64,000 bases of DNA from Rhizopus arrhizus (taxonomy: Eukaryota; Mucoromycota; Mucoromycetes; Mucorales; Rhizopodaceae). A program made the position numbers and the translations under genes. The stretch covers positions 992,001 to 1,056,000 of the forward strand of contig JAKZZE010000011.1 in NCBI GenBank assembly GCA_024220505.1. The letters are read 5' to 3'. Below are positions 33,531-45,205 of the stretch, piece by piece (position 1 is the first letter of the stretch; the number at the start of each line of letters is the position of its first letter). A model generated the notes under the pieces. It had not been told where the DNA came from. It did not search any database and worked only from the letters and a program-made list of their open reading frames with translations.

Positions 33531-34304
33531 ATGAACACGACAGATTCTCATCCTCATAAAACAATACACCACAATATAACAATTCACAATATCTATGTAC
33601 CTCCTCCGTCTGGACTCGTGCTAGCCACGGCGACACCCACCACGATTCACAACACCATGCCATCCATCACTTCACACTTTGAGACAAGTATACCAACTAT
33701 AGAAACCAACGGCAGCAAAACATTAGAACAAGAGACCAGCCAATTTGCCTTTGTCGGTCCTCTGCTGGGTGCGGTGATTGGTTTGGGTCTAGTAGGATTT
33801 ATCGTGTTGTATTGCTTTCATCAGATGAGCAAGTCGAGTATGGATCATAAAAGAAATCTGCCGGGGTGGAAAAGTACGGATAGTCTGGAGGAAGGCATGC
33901 CTCCTCCACCTGTCTATACACCTCTGGCGATACCAACACCGGTCAAAGAGAAACGATTGACCTCGGATACCTTGGTTGACCCTTCTTCATGGGCCATGCT
34001 CAAGGTACAGTACTCACCACAACTTGCCCTTAGCCCGAGTTTAGTTTCAGGAGTGTTTAAGCAGGATATAAAAACACCGCCCCCACCACCTCCTCTACCT
34101 CTTGATTCGACTATTTCAGCCTCCAACACCTTGATTGATAATTCGAGCTGGCTTCTTTCATCTTCAATAGAAAAAGGAAGTTCTCAATTTGATACTTATG
34201 AGCCTCAGTTACAGCAAGATGATGAGGATGATAATGATTCTTTTAAAAACATGCATTCTCAGCACGATAAGAATCAACACGATGCAGCAAATGAAAAGTA
34301 TTGA
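33531..34304 (+). CDS. Ser/Thr/Pro-rich single-pass membrane protein
   Basis: 257 residues without introns. The first 70 residues are rich in Thr, Ser, His and Pro, a candidate O-glycosylated exterior. One membrane helix follows (PLLGAVIGLGLVGFIVLYCF, about residues 75-95) and then a cytosolic tail with basic residues, a PPPP run, two repeats of the type TLVDPSSW / TLIDNSSW, and an acidic Asp-rich end. This architecture resembles fungal cell-surface sensors of the Mid2/Wsc kind in outline, but no signal peptide or cysteine-rich domain is clear, so function is unknown. The paired D..SSW motifs may be a docking site. Confidence 0.6.
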   Translation: MNTTDSHPHKTIHHNITIHNIYVPPPSGLVLATATPTTIHNTMPSITSHFETSIPTIETNGSKTLEQETSQFAFVGPLLGAVIGLGLVGFIVLYCFHQMSKSSMDHKRNLPGWKSTDSLEEGMPPPPVYTPLAIPTPVKEKRLTSDTLVDPSSWAMLKVQYSPQLALSPSLVSGVFKQDIKTPPPPPPLPLDSTISASNTLIDNSSWLLSSSIEKGSSQFDTYEPQLQQDDEDDNDSFKNMHSQHDKNQHDAANEKY

Positions 34305-36471
34305 AAAGATTGAATTCTGAGTCTTGCACACAAAAAATGGATGGTCAGAGCCTAATTTACCTCAGACAGACATCATTTATTGTCACTTTTATATTTAATT
34401 TATTATATAAAACATAATAAAAAAATCAGTTTCTAACAAACGAGTAAGTATGTGAAATTAGTATTTCTCATTGTTTTTTTTTTGTTTTTTTTTTTCACAA
34501 GGGGCTTTCTCGAATTTTTGTATCTGAAAAGAGGAAAAAGTAAGCCCCTTACATAGAAAGTAGGGTCTAGGTCCGTTTTTCTTATCATCCTAATGATGGA
34601 TGATGTTAAACAAAAGGGCGAGAGATGAAAAGAATGCGAACGTTGTATTGAATTATTCTAAAGCTATTCATAAACCCTTTTTTTTTTGCATTTTTATGTG
34701 TTTCCACTACATTCAATTCTTTGATTCTTTTTTTTTTTCTATGCTGATCACCTTCCCTCACTCCTTTCTTTTTTCACCTACCCACCTCAAAGATTTTGTT
34801 ATAACAATTTGTTGCTTTAAAAAGTAGACATGTCACTAGGTCTCACTAGAGATGGATGTGATGAATAGATTAAAACTAAACGGTGATTACATAACGTAAC
34901 ATGTTGTATGTTCTGCAAGGCACTACTTTTCCAAAGAGATTAGTTTATTCAAAAAAGTAAGAAAAGCTGAAAGATCACAAGTGCTTGATAGAGTTCAGAC
35001 TGACGTATGAATTTTATAAAATGAATCTTTATTGACAGATAGTTCTTTACGGCTTGGTTCCGAAAGTACAAGAAAATAAAAATTAGACTTGATAGCTTAT
35101 ACGGGAAATATTCACCATAAAAACATGTGCAATACCCGTTACAAGTTTCGTTAAAATTACGTAAAGAAAAAAAAAGGGGATCGCTGAAAGAGTACAAGGT
35201 TTGAGCTACTCTTGTTTTACGTGAATAGATATCTTGCAATTGGATAAAGAAGCATAAAAATATCTTTCAATATCAACCTGATTGAGAGCTTTCTAGGCCA
35301 CTAGCAGTCCCAAGTTCATTTTTACTAGAGACCTTGCTGTCAGTAGAACAAGACGAGTACAAAGAAATGTTTGTTAACTTAATCATTTGATCGTAAGACC
35401 TTGATGGGGGAGTCCATTGACTTGATAAGCTGACCCCTTTTTTTATATTCTAATCGGCGTTTTAACAATTTTCAAAGTTTGACTTGAAGGCCTCTATCAC
35501 AAGTCATCCGGAGTTGATGTATTCCGCAATGATGTGAGAAAGTTTAGAAGCTTTTGGGGTCTATGGTCAGGATAGAGATTATATATTAAGTAATTTTGTA
35601 TAACTTTTTGCTATGGACAAACCGTATCATTTACTTTTTTTTAGTAGCCGTCAAGAATTGAATATTTAGTTTGTTCTTTGGAAAGGATCTATAAAGTTCT
35701 TAGAAAAAAAAAATTATGCGTTCATTTAATAAACAGAAAGAAGAGCACAGACATATTGATCCGAGTGATTGGATCTAGGGTGAATCATATAATACAAGTC
35801 TTTGCTTTTCATTGTTTATATTTAGTAAATAAAATTTAACATCAAACTGTGAAAAGGGGGTTCCAGTGTGGCGTCCTCGTTTAACTTTTCGTCGGCAGTC
35901 AGTGATGCGATGGTTAGGTCATAAAAATTAAGTTTTTTTTATTTTTTTTGGTCGAAGCTGATGTAGTACGCATGTAACCTTTCTTTTTTTTTTAAAAAAA
36001 AAAATTATATTACCTTTGTACTAACAAAATGAAAAACAGAGATATTCACTCATTTAAATCCAAAGGATTTCTATTTTTCATCGTTCCCTAGTGATAAATA
36101 ATAATATACGTTACACATTGACAAAGTGTCAACAATGCCATAGCGTAAAAAAAATTTTTTTTGTATATGTGCCTCAACCAAGTTGCTTGATCGCAAATTT
36201 CAGTAATTTTCCTCATTTAGTTATTTCATTCTTACTTTTATTATAGCAGATCAATTAAAATTAAATTTCAATTGTAAAAAATAAAAGAAAAGACCCACAT
36301 AAAATGATAACAGATGCGAATAGTTAAACTATTTTACTGTACAGTAAAAGGGATGTGGATTAGATCTGGAAGTATACAAGTTGATTCTAAGCATAAAATG
36401 GTAAAGCCGGTTCCATAAAGAATCCTCCCCTTTTTAGTTTCCTAAATCGAAAGCTTATTTTCCGTCATCAA
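34305..36471. other. AT-rich spacer, no gene seen
   Basis: Low-complexity DNA with several T runs. No supported gene, RNA or repeat. Confidence 0.5.
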
Positions 36472-36479
36472 TATAAATA
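36472..36479 (+). promoter_or_regulatory. TATA box of the zinc-knuckle microprotein gene
   Basis: A consensus TATAAATA sits 48 bp before the ATG and is followed by a CT-rich stretch, the usual layout of a strong fungal core promoter. Confidence 0.55.
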
Positions 36480-36526
36480 TGAGATATCTATTTTCTCTCT
36501 CTTTTCTCCACAACGTATTCTTTATT

Positions 36527-36672
36527 ATGTCTGAATATATTAAACCTTTGAATTTACAAGGCGGTCAGTGGTAAGTAAAAAAGAAGCGATGCAAATGACT
36601 TGTTAACCCTTTCTTAGTTCCTGGTGCGGTAAATATGGCCATAAAAGACCTACTTGTCCTCTGCTCAAGTAA
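36527..36672 (+). CDS. 32-residue CCHC zinc-knuckle microprotein
   Basis: Two exons, 36527-36570 and 36618-36672, with a GTAAGT..TTAG intron of 47 nt, encode 32 residues. Splicing creates the first Cys codon at the junction and completes a perfect zinc knuckle C-X2-C-X4-H-X4-C (CSWCGKYGHKRPTC), which ends five residues before the stop. The N-terminus is MSEYIKPLNLQGGQ. A TATAAATA box lies 48 bp upstream. CCHC knuckles bind single-stranded nucleic acid in retroviral-type nucleocapsids and RNA-processing factors. No larger partner exon is evident. It could be a domesticated gag fragment or a novel small RNA-binding protein. The coincidence of promoter, splice signals and exact spacing is the evidence. 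Confidence 0.6.
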
Positions 36673-38679
36673 ACTGATATTGGCTCTCTTTTTCTTTCAT
36701 TCGTATCTTACACATTATCAAAAGTACTTTTCACTGGCATACACACATACCGCATACTTACCCTTTCCTCCTCCCCTAAACATTCATTTATTCAACAAGT
36801 TGGTTTTAAAAAATATCAAAAAAAAAGCATAGACCCTCTTCATAATCTTTTGTACATACTTTCTCTTTTATTAAATAAAAAAAAATATATTTTGTAGATC
36901 ATTACAATGACATGGTTAGACCTTCAACATGACAACCTTCATTATCTTACTTTTTTCTTTCCAATTGACAGGCTCATGTCAAAAAAAGATGGATAATCAA
37001 GGACGTTACAATTATTCAAAAACAAAAGGCCTAAACTTACAACGATATTTGTGAAACTTTTCTCTAAAAGAGCTTATTTTTTTTTTTCACATGTTCTACC
37101 TAAAAATACAGATTCCCGCCAAAATTAGCTATAATTTTTTTCTTTCAAGGAAAAAAAAAAGGGGGGGGGAGGATTTCTTCACTGCTTTCGGAAACATGTA
37201 GAAACAAGAAAAGCACATTGTTACACTATCAATAAATATAACGTCCTTACTTCTTTTCTATTGTCATTAGATGAATACCATAGCCATCTATCAATTCCAA
37301 CTTTAGGTTTACAAAGTTTAGTACAACTTTACAATCTATCAAAAAAGTTGGCCTGATGTTTTTGTTACATCCAATTATTCTGACTCCGTTTCCATTTTGG
37401 TCTCAAAGAAAAAAGATCGGCTTACACTTCGAATAGGAAAAAGGTCCAGATTGCACTGGAAAAAAAAAAGATTAACCTCGAGTAAACAAACAAAGTTGGA
37501 AAAAAAAAAAAATAGAATCCAAGACAAATTGAACAATATTGTTTTTATTTGAAGGGATTTAATTTTATACAATTCTTTTATGCTGGGATAAGTCTTTTAA
37601 GGACAGATTTGATTTATTTGTGAATATAGACAGACATACAACTTGAGCTCTCCTTTACAAAAAAAAAAAAAAAAAAGTTGAGAACAAAATAAAAATCTGG
37701 ACTTTTGCATTACAATGATTTTATGCACCTGAGCATGGGCTCTTGTAGGATTTGTTGATGTGATGTAACTCTTGAGTTGATTCAGGGTAACTTTGTCAAG
37801 TGAGATTTTGAAATTCGTAAACATCTCTTTCCTGATGTCTGTGTTGGTGTTTCTTCGAAAGTATATCCTGATGGATATCCTCAGTCTTTTAAACAAGGCA
37901 TCTTTCACAAGGCTGTCTGTAGTTTCCTACGCTGTACAGTTTCCTTATCTTCACGTTTGACTTGCATGGATCTCTTGATTAGCAATCCTATCACGATTCA
38001 TGTGGCTCTCAACTGTTTGCATTCACTGGCATATTGTCAGCTCCAGTCATCCTTTGCTTATTCTCAATAAAACGAAATGATTCATATGCTTTCAAAATAA
38101 ATTTCTCAAAGTGATATCCTAACAGAAGGCTCCATAACTCACAAGGATTGCTATGTTTTACTGATTTCAACTTTTAAATTTATTATTTAAAAAAGACGGT
38201 CATTTCCAATTCCACATAATGACTGGATACATTCATTTTAAGCCCATTGCATGTATTCAATTTTTAATCATTTCTGCTGACTACTCTGCCTCACTACAGC
38301 TCCTGGGACCTCTCTTGAATTTTAATTATTTTTGTATCTCCATACCCTTTCCCTTCTCTTTTATTCACACTTTTCTATTTATGAGAAAGGAAGAAAAATA
38401 TCGAATGGGTAATCCCACAAGAGTATTTAAACTTTGCTTTTTTTATCAAAACCAGCCTTACTAGGAGATGATACAAATTTTGATGTAAAGAACTTGATCT
38501 TTGTCAAGTCTACCGCATGAAAAAAAAAACCTCCAGTGTTTCATTTTTTTTTTTTTACTTATACTATACAATGGATTTAGAGAGTATAAACCAAATAGGA
38601 AACTCCCCCCCCTTCAAAACGTGAATTGACATGCAAACATAAAATTACCATAAAAAGGAACACTTGTTCCTGATTGTTT
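36673..38679. other. spacer with a decayed coding relic
   Basis: Mostly AT-rich. On the minus strand between about 38090 and 37690 the sequence is coding-like with several stops: MTGADNMPVNANS, RDRIANQEIHASQT, then an open part KDALFKRLRISIRIYFRR, EMFTNFKISLDKVTLNQL and TSTNPTRAHAQVHKIIV. It looks like a dead copy of a repeated protein, family not recognised. No other gene seen. Confidence 0.4.
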
Positions 38680-39597
38680 TTATTGTTCACCTTGCTGCTG
38701 CTGCTGTTGTTGTTGTTGTTGAAAAGGACGTTCGGCAGGAGAAGTGGGAGGTTGCTGTTGCCAATAATTGGATGGATTGTTGGTATTACCGGGATATGAT
38801 TGATGATAAAATGGAGGTTGGCCATAAGGAGGGTAATTGGATGGTGGCAAATTACCATTATAACCAAGGTACCTTTGATTGTAAGGCATTGGCATTTGTT
38901 GATATTGTGGATACTTTCGAGGCTGTCTTGGGTTGGTTTGTGGGCTGGTTGTGGTATGATGGACGGGTTGTGGAGACAATGGCTGTACCAAAAAAAAAGG
39001 GAGTTTTTAGACAAATAATAGAGAATTTGTAAGCTTACATTTGCTTCACGTTTAGTTGTACTGTCTTGACGATAACTTGTAGCCATTGGTTCTTCTGCTT
39101 TTTTTTCTCCAGCCATTTTAGTGGTAGTAGCATCATTCTCAACAGCGGCTGCAGCAGCAGCAGCAGTAGTATTATTATCATCCGTTGTTGCTGCCTGTAA
39201 AAAAGTGAGTTGATGTCATTAACAATAAATGCCTTTTACCTCTGGATCTGGTGTATTTAAACAAGCTTGGATGAGATTTTTACCTTCAGGCTTTGTTACA
39301 ATGGGTTGTAGTTTTGTAGTTGTAAAGGTATAAACAAGTCCTGTTTCTGATACAACTAATAATAATACTTGTGTACCTGTCAAGGTGCTCAACTCATATG
39401 CCTTTTTATACATTAATAAAAAAAAAATGCATGTGTATACAATAGCATAAACATACCTTCTTCATAATACCCGCTTTACGTTTTGAAAAAGTAATATGTC
39501 TTCTGTTTTTATCTTCAATGTATTCAATCTTAATCTTTCTTCTTCCATTACGTCTTGATGGTTTATCCTCTGAATCATCAGAATCTTCGGGTTCCAT
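38680..39597 (-). CDS. MADS-box transcription factor, SRF/MCM1 type
   Basis: Four exons (39597-39457, 39401-39240, 39194-39039, 38982-38680) encode 253 residues. After an acidic leader the SRF-type MADS domain fills about residues 19-80: GRRKIKIEYIEDKNRRHITF, SKRKAGIMKK, AYELSTLTGTQVLLLVVSET and GLVYTFTTTKLQPIV. The first intron falls between the DNA-binding helix and the dimerisation strand. The C-terminal half is low complexity: an Ala run, a Pro/Tyr/Gln-rich segment and ten consecutive Gln near the end, typical of activation regions. It binds CArG-type boxes as a dimer with partner factors. It is divergent from RapGAP with 879 bp between start codons. Confidence 0.95.
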
Positions 39598-40476
39598 ATT
39601 TTCATTGAGCTTTTGACTAATAATAGAATAAATAAAACTGTTTCTTTTTATATCAAAAGTTGACGTTACGGTTTGATATTTAACCCGTCTGGTAACATTT
39701 ATTTTTTTAGAAATAAAAAAAAAAGGGGGAGGATTTTTTTTTTTCTGCAAAAAATTATTTTACACAAAAAAGAAACAAGTGGCTTATTTTTACAGAAGAC
39801 ACTGTTACACGTTTTATTAGTTGATTGAGCTTTACATACTTACAGTGAGAAGTTTAGGTTCTCAAAAGAGTTTTATACCGAACAATGTCAAAGGGGGTAC
39901 TTGAGAGTAATAATATTTTAAAGTGAGAAAGAAAAAGTGCTATTTATGGATCATTAAAACAAGATGGAAACATGTCTTTGTAACCAAGTTGTTTTCATCA
40001 GCAAGAAAATAAGATCAAAGATAGTAAAGTAGTTTGCCTAATAAATAGTCAAATTAAAACAAAAAATTATTAATTTCTATTCGAATCTTTTGTTTTTATA
40101 TCAGTGCTGCATAAATTAAATCTACCGTCTTATTTCTATTGGCTATCTCTCACTCCCATTCTCACTCTTTCACTTCAACCTCATAAGTTGATTAACCAAT
40201 GGTTACACTCACAAGTACTCTTTCACAAACATGCTTTATTAATTTTCTTTTTCTTACTGTTGCTGCTGCAACTAAAGTTCAGTTCTATCATTGGATGGTA
40301 GAAAACTCTACCAATTCATTTTTGCATCGAAAGCTTGCTCTACTTTTACCCTTTTGGGTATTTTGACAATAAGGGCTTTTTTTACTCCGAAAACGCATTA
40401 CTGCCAAACAGGAAAAAAAAATGTGTATTTTTTTTTTCTTTTTTTCAATTTCCTCTCTTTCTTTCTTTATTATATA
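39598..40476. other. shared divergent promoter region of MADS-box and RapGAP genes
   Basis: No gene. The interval carries the 5' ends of both flanking genes; a CT-rich tract with poly-T precedes the RapGAP start, and poly-A/T runs precede the MADS gene. No clear CArG box was picked out by eye. Confidence 0.5.
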
Positions 40477-42823
40477 ATGTCTTATAATTACACACATGAT
40501 AATTCCAGTGAAGAATCTAAATTGAGTAGAAGAGATGATGAGTCATTTTATTCAGCTAGATCAGTATTTAGTACTTCAAGTAGACTAAGCAAGATACCCA
40601 ACGTAGTCAAGTCTTCTGTAAAGAATATACTTGGACGTGAAGCAAGAATAAAGAGCTGCGTAAAGAAACATATCTTGACAACAAGTCGTAGTAAAAATGA
40701 ACTACTGAGGACAAGCAACCTATTTCAAAATAACCGACTCATACAACGTGCAGGACACGATAACGATAATGAAGAAGAAACACGACATATAATTAAGATA
40801 GTAATAAAGGATCTATTATTATTATAATTTATTAAATAACACTCAATAGGATAACAAGTCATCGATCTTACAACAATTAGCACACAACAAAAGACCGATG
40901 AATAACATGGCAGATTTGTATTATCAATTAACAAATGAATGCGATGATATAAAATACAATATAAACAAATTAACTTTAATACCAAATATTATTGACGGTA
41001 TTCATCAAATGATGGAAATGATGAAAGACAAAAACAAGATTGGATGTGATGTACAACAATCAAATAAACGAATACAAGAACTATTAGTGAATATAAATGA
41101 TAACAATACAATGATTGCAATACAAGATATCATCAATGACATGAAACAAATAATGAACGAATGTGTGTGTGAATATTATAAAGAAGATAAATTGATGGTG
41201 ATACCTTATAAAGGTTATAGAATCGAAGATAAAAACAATTTGAGTTCAACTATACCAACTACAATAGAACACATGGATAAAGATGCTTACTGGTACAGAG
41301 ATCATTTTATGAATAATCCAACCACTTGTCATTTTATTGGTTACCATCACAACGATCCAATCTTTATATCTGCTGTAGTAGAATATATTCATCATAAAAA
41401 ACATTACAGAATCATTTACAGAAGTCAAAAGGTAGCTTGGTTTTTTATTATTATTATTATTATTATTACCAATGCTAATTAGTAGCTTAGAATCGTGTTC
41501 AACGAAAGATAATTCGGGATTCATTTTTATTAAATGAGCCTTCTTGTGATACCTTGGATGATATACCAGATACAACGTGGAAAACAGTGATTGAAACAAA
41601 TTTTAATTTACCTTTTCATTCGCTAAAGAAGATGACGGATGATGTACTTGTAAAAAATGGTTTGGATCAAGAATTATTAAAATCAGATGAATGCGCTGTA
41701 ACTTATTATTCTTGTATATTTTATGAGTCACTCATAGTCTGATCATTTAGTTACAAAATGAGTATAAATTTGGTGTGTTTTTAATTAAAGAAGGCCAAAC
41801 AAGAGAAGAAGAATGGCTTGCTAATGAACACGATTCACCTTTATTTCAAAACTTTCTTGATATCATTGGTACCCGTCAAGATTTGAAAGATTACAAAGGT
41901 TACACAGGGAAACTAGGCACAGAATGTAATTACTGTTTAGTACAAAATACAATGACTTATATATTATTAGGTGAAATTACTTATGTTAATAAATGGTATG
42001 AGCATATAGTAGCTTATCATGTATCCACCTTAATACCCTCAAACCCTGGTGATCGACAACAAATAGGAAGAAAGAAATATATTGGAAATGGTAAGCAGTG
42101 AGCATTTCTATATATGCAATTTATTTTAACCTCTCAGAAAGATGTGGTGTGTATTGTATTTATAGAAGGAAACCAACCGTTTAATCCATCAGCAATCACA
42201 TCACAAATGCAACATGTATTTATCGTTGTTCGTCAAGAACAAGACGGCGTAGAGAAATTCTGGCGAGTTGAAGTGGTTGCTGCAGAGGATGTACCTCCTT
42301 TTGGACCACCGTTACCTGATCTATTTGATAATGCTGAGGACTTGTCCGAGTTTATCTTAACCAAGCGTAAGTAAATAACAGAGCCAACATGACCCTCCAA
42401 CTGTTCATACTCATCCTTGTAGTAATTAATGCGGAATATGCTGCATTAAAAGCACCTAAACTAGTTCATATGACTACAATTGCAGGAGAACAACTATTAC
42501 CACACATTGTAGAAAAAGGATGGAAAATATTAGAAGAAATGGATAGAACAGTCTGTTGTTCATCAGATTCTTGTAGTACTGCAAGCAGCAGTAATTGCAG
42601 TAGCAGTTGTTCATCCAAGAAAAGATCACATATCAAAGCGACATCCTCTATCTCTTCTTTTAGTACACACACGAGTATTAAAAGCTCAACGGTCGATTCA
42701 AAAGTAGAACAACAAAAGAAAGGTCGACCAACAGAATCGGATTCTAATGGTAGCAACACACATCAGCAAACATTCAAACAACGATTCTTTACTATTCCTG
42801 GTTTAAGAAAGAAGGAAACATAA
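40477..42823 (+). CDS. Rap-GAP domain GTPase-activating protein
   Basis: Seven exons (40477-40800, 40850-41431, 41491-41697, 41751-41925, 41971-42090, 42142-42366, 42423-42823) encode about 677 residues. The N-terminal 280 residues are Ser/Arg-rich and then coiled-coil-like. The catalytic domain is clear: YKFGVFLIKEGQTREEEWLA, NEHDSPLFQNFLDIIG, YHVSTLIP and IGNDVVCIVFIEG, where the Asn of GND is the catalytic asparagine thumb of Rap1GAP; its neighbouring Asp codon is split by an intron. QPFNPSAITSQMQHVFIVV and WRVEVV follow, then LINAEYAALKAPKL. The C-terminus is Ser/Cys-rich. The protein should stimulate GTP hydrolysis by Rap/Rsr1-type GTPases in polarity or adhesion signalling. The third exon start is less certain (41491 or 41509). 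Converges with BCS1. Confidence 0.92.
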
Positions 42824-42849
42824 ATTTATATTTACAAATAGTCAACTCT

Positions 42850-44603
42850 TTATTCATCTTTTTCTTCTTCATCATTACTGCCTTTGGTATATTTTTTATG
42901 CTCCAATGCTTGTTTTCTATCTCTTTCTACTGTTTCTAAAAATGCAGGAATAGCTTCTAATAAATAACTGTAATCTCTTTTACTATCATCTTCTTCAAAA
43001 TCTTCATTGTGTTTATCCATGATGTTCAATATAAAGAAATTCTGAAGTTCAGCCGGGGTCACTGTCAGATCTGGTATCATCTCGGTAAATTGATCGGCCA
43101 AGGTTTCTAATGCTTCACTAGGCTTTACATCTTCTTCCCCATTTAAACTGCCATCCCACAAGAATCTCCAAAACATCTTTCGGATTTGATCTTTATCGGC
43201 ATATCCCAACTCCATCTTCATGTCAATACGTCCAGGCCGTAAAAGAGCAGGTTGAAGTCGGTTGATATCATTACATGTCAAAAACACCATGGCGCCCTCT
43301 TGAGCAGCCACACCATCCAGCGCGTTCAACAGTCCACTCATGGTTATCTTTGAGCTCGTGCTATCGGTTCCAGACGAAGGGTCCTTGATGATGCAGTGAT
43401 CAATGTCTTCCATGATCAAGATACTGTTGTGTGGTACATCTTGAAGCATCACGTTAAACTTTTCATCGTCCATGGATCCCGATAAACTGATGATAGCCAC
43501 GTTCATGTTGATCTTGCTTGCCACGGATTGTACAAAGGAGGTCTTGCCTGTGCCTGGAGGACCATAGAGCAAATAACCACGACGGTAAGGAATACCACGG
43601 CATGTGTACCAGTGTTCACGACGACGGAAGGTTTGAATGTCCTTCAGGATGCGTTCCTTTTGTCCTTGCTTTAAAATGACAGATTCAAAAGATCGGAGTT
43701 CTTTCGATCCAATGTTACTCCATTCAAATCCATCATATCTTGAAGGTAAACACTTGTAGATATACAACTAATACAGCCAGGTAAGCCTCTTTACACATCC
43801 AACTCATCTAATTTACCTCTCCCGTTTGCTTTGCAAAATGTTCATTGATCCATTCTTGTACAAAGGATTTCAGCAAGTTTAAATTTTGACCACGCATAGA
43901 GACCTCGATGCAAGTTTTTGAGTTCATGGCACCCAAAAGATCTTTTAGATCATTCGAATAGTGGCTATCCGAAGAGATTCCATTCTTCTTCTTTTTCACC
44001 CACACTTTATGTCCCTTGTATATCAGTTCATTTTGAGTCTCTTCCACTATTCAATACATTAGCATCGAAACAGGATATGTCCACGATAACTTACAAGGAT
44101 AAAGCGTGAGTCGCGGTGGCTTTGATACATTTTTTGTATCCCACTCATCTTCTTCATCTTCCCAATCATCCTTATAGATACATCGACCTTCCACACATCT
44201 CAAGTCTCGAATTTGTGTTGTTCGGGAAGCAACATACTCTAGAATGGCATCATACCCATTTTCGTTACTATCGATCTGGATGGAAACATACAGGGATTCG
44301 TTGAATTTGCCAATGACCCAATAAAAAAGTTGATATACTTGACACCTGACAATCGCTATACAGCCGTATGAATATCATGATCCCTTCTATTTTCTATAAC
44401 TTACGAGCGAGGTAAACAATGAAACCCAAGCAAACAACATCGCTTCCGAAATAACGTTTTAAAAGGTTGAGTACTCTTTCTCCCAATAATGTGTTCCAAA
44501 AAGTTTCATCAGACATCTTTTCCAATAAAGTCAACAGCTTGTCAAACCATTGACATAGTTTGGCATAGTTGACCAATCCTCGTGTCAAGTGTGTAGAAGG
44601 CAT
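42850..44603 (-). CDS. BCS1: BCS1-type mitochondrial AAA ATPase
   Basis: Four exons (44603-44405, 44355-44095, 44046-43817, 43767-42850) give 535 residues. The N-terminal part has a membrane segment (DVVCLGFIVYLAPIV) and the BCS1-specific region (VSIQIDSNENGYDAILEYV, RGQNLNLLKSFVQEW). Then come FRRREHWYTCRGIPYRRGYL, Walker A YGPPGTGKTSFV, Walker B SILIMEDIDHC, a sensor-1 stretch FLTCNDINRLQPAL and the Arg finger RPGRIDMKM. Bcs1 translocates the folded Rieske protein across the inner mitochondrial membrane. A family alternative is one of the BCS1-like paralogues common in filamentous fungi, because the insert DWEDEDEW and the acidic tail are unusual, so orthology to BCS1 proper is likely but not certain. 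Its stop is 26 bp from the RapGAP stop. Confidence 0.9.
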
Positions 44604-45205
44604 CAGAAAATTAAAGTAAAAAATAAAATGTAAAGAATAAAGGAAAAAAAAGAGGGAAAGAGGAGTTAGGGCAATATATTTATGTATGAAAGCTAGATAT
44701 AACCGCAGCATGAAAAGTGGAATTGCCTCTTTTTTTTTTTATAATTAAAAATAGCATCACAGAGTGCCTCAAAATAAATCTGTGTTTGGTAATTTCTAAA
44801 AATGGATGTCTTGGTACGGCAGTATAAAATTTAGTAATTTTTTGGAGTGGCGATTACTATTATACCGGCTGTTTTGAACTAATCATTCGTAGAAACAAGC
44901 GGGTTCTGTTAAAAAGACCATGACGACTTGATTTCAATTACAGTATAGGAATACATCACCTTTGTTATACATGCTGGATGAGTTTCGATCGCGCAGTCCT
45001 TTTTTGTGGCTGTACAGAAATTAAACACGTATCGCCACTTCAATCGAAAAAGTTAACTTGCTGTAATATACCGCAGCATAGGATTCCTTCAGAAATGTAT
45101 CTGAGCATATAGATGACATCTAAACAAAGAAAGATAGTTTTCATTTAGGCATGAAAATTATAGTTGAAAAAAGTATTGTATCCAAGTTTTATTTCTTTAG
45201 GTCAA
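44604..45205. other. intergenic, no gene seen
   Basis: AT-rich; contains the 5' flank of BCS1 and the 3' flank of the importin gene. No feature recognised. Confidence 0.5.

Noticed and set aside
38664..39032. Plus-strand ORFs over the MADS-box gene
   Set aside because: Antisense of the poly-Gln and Pro/Tyr-rich exon of the MADS-box factor.
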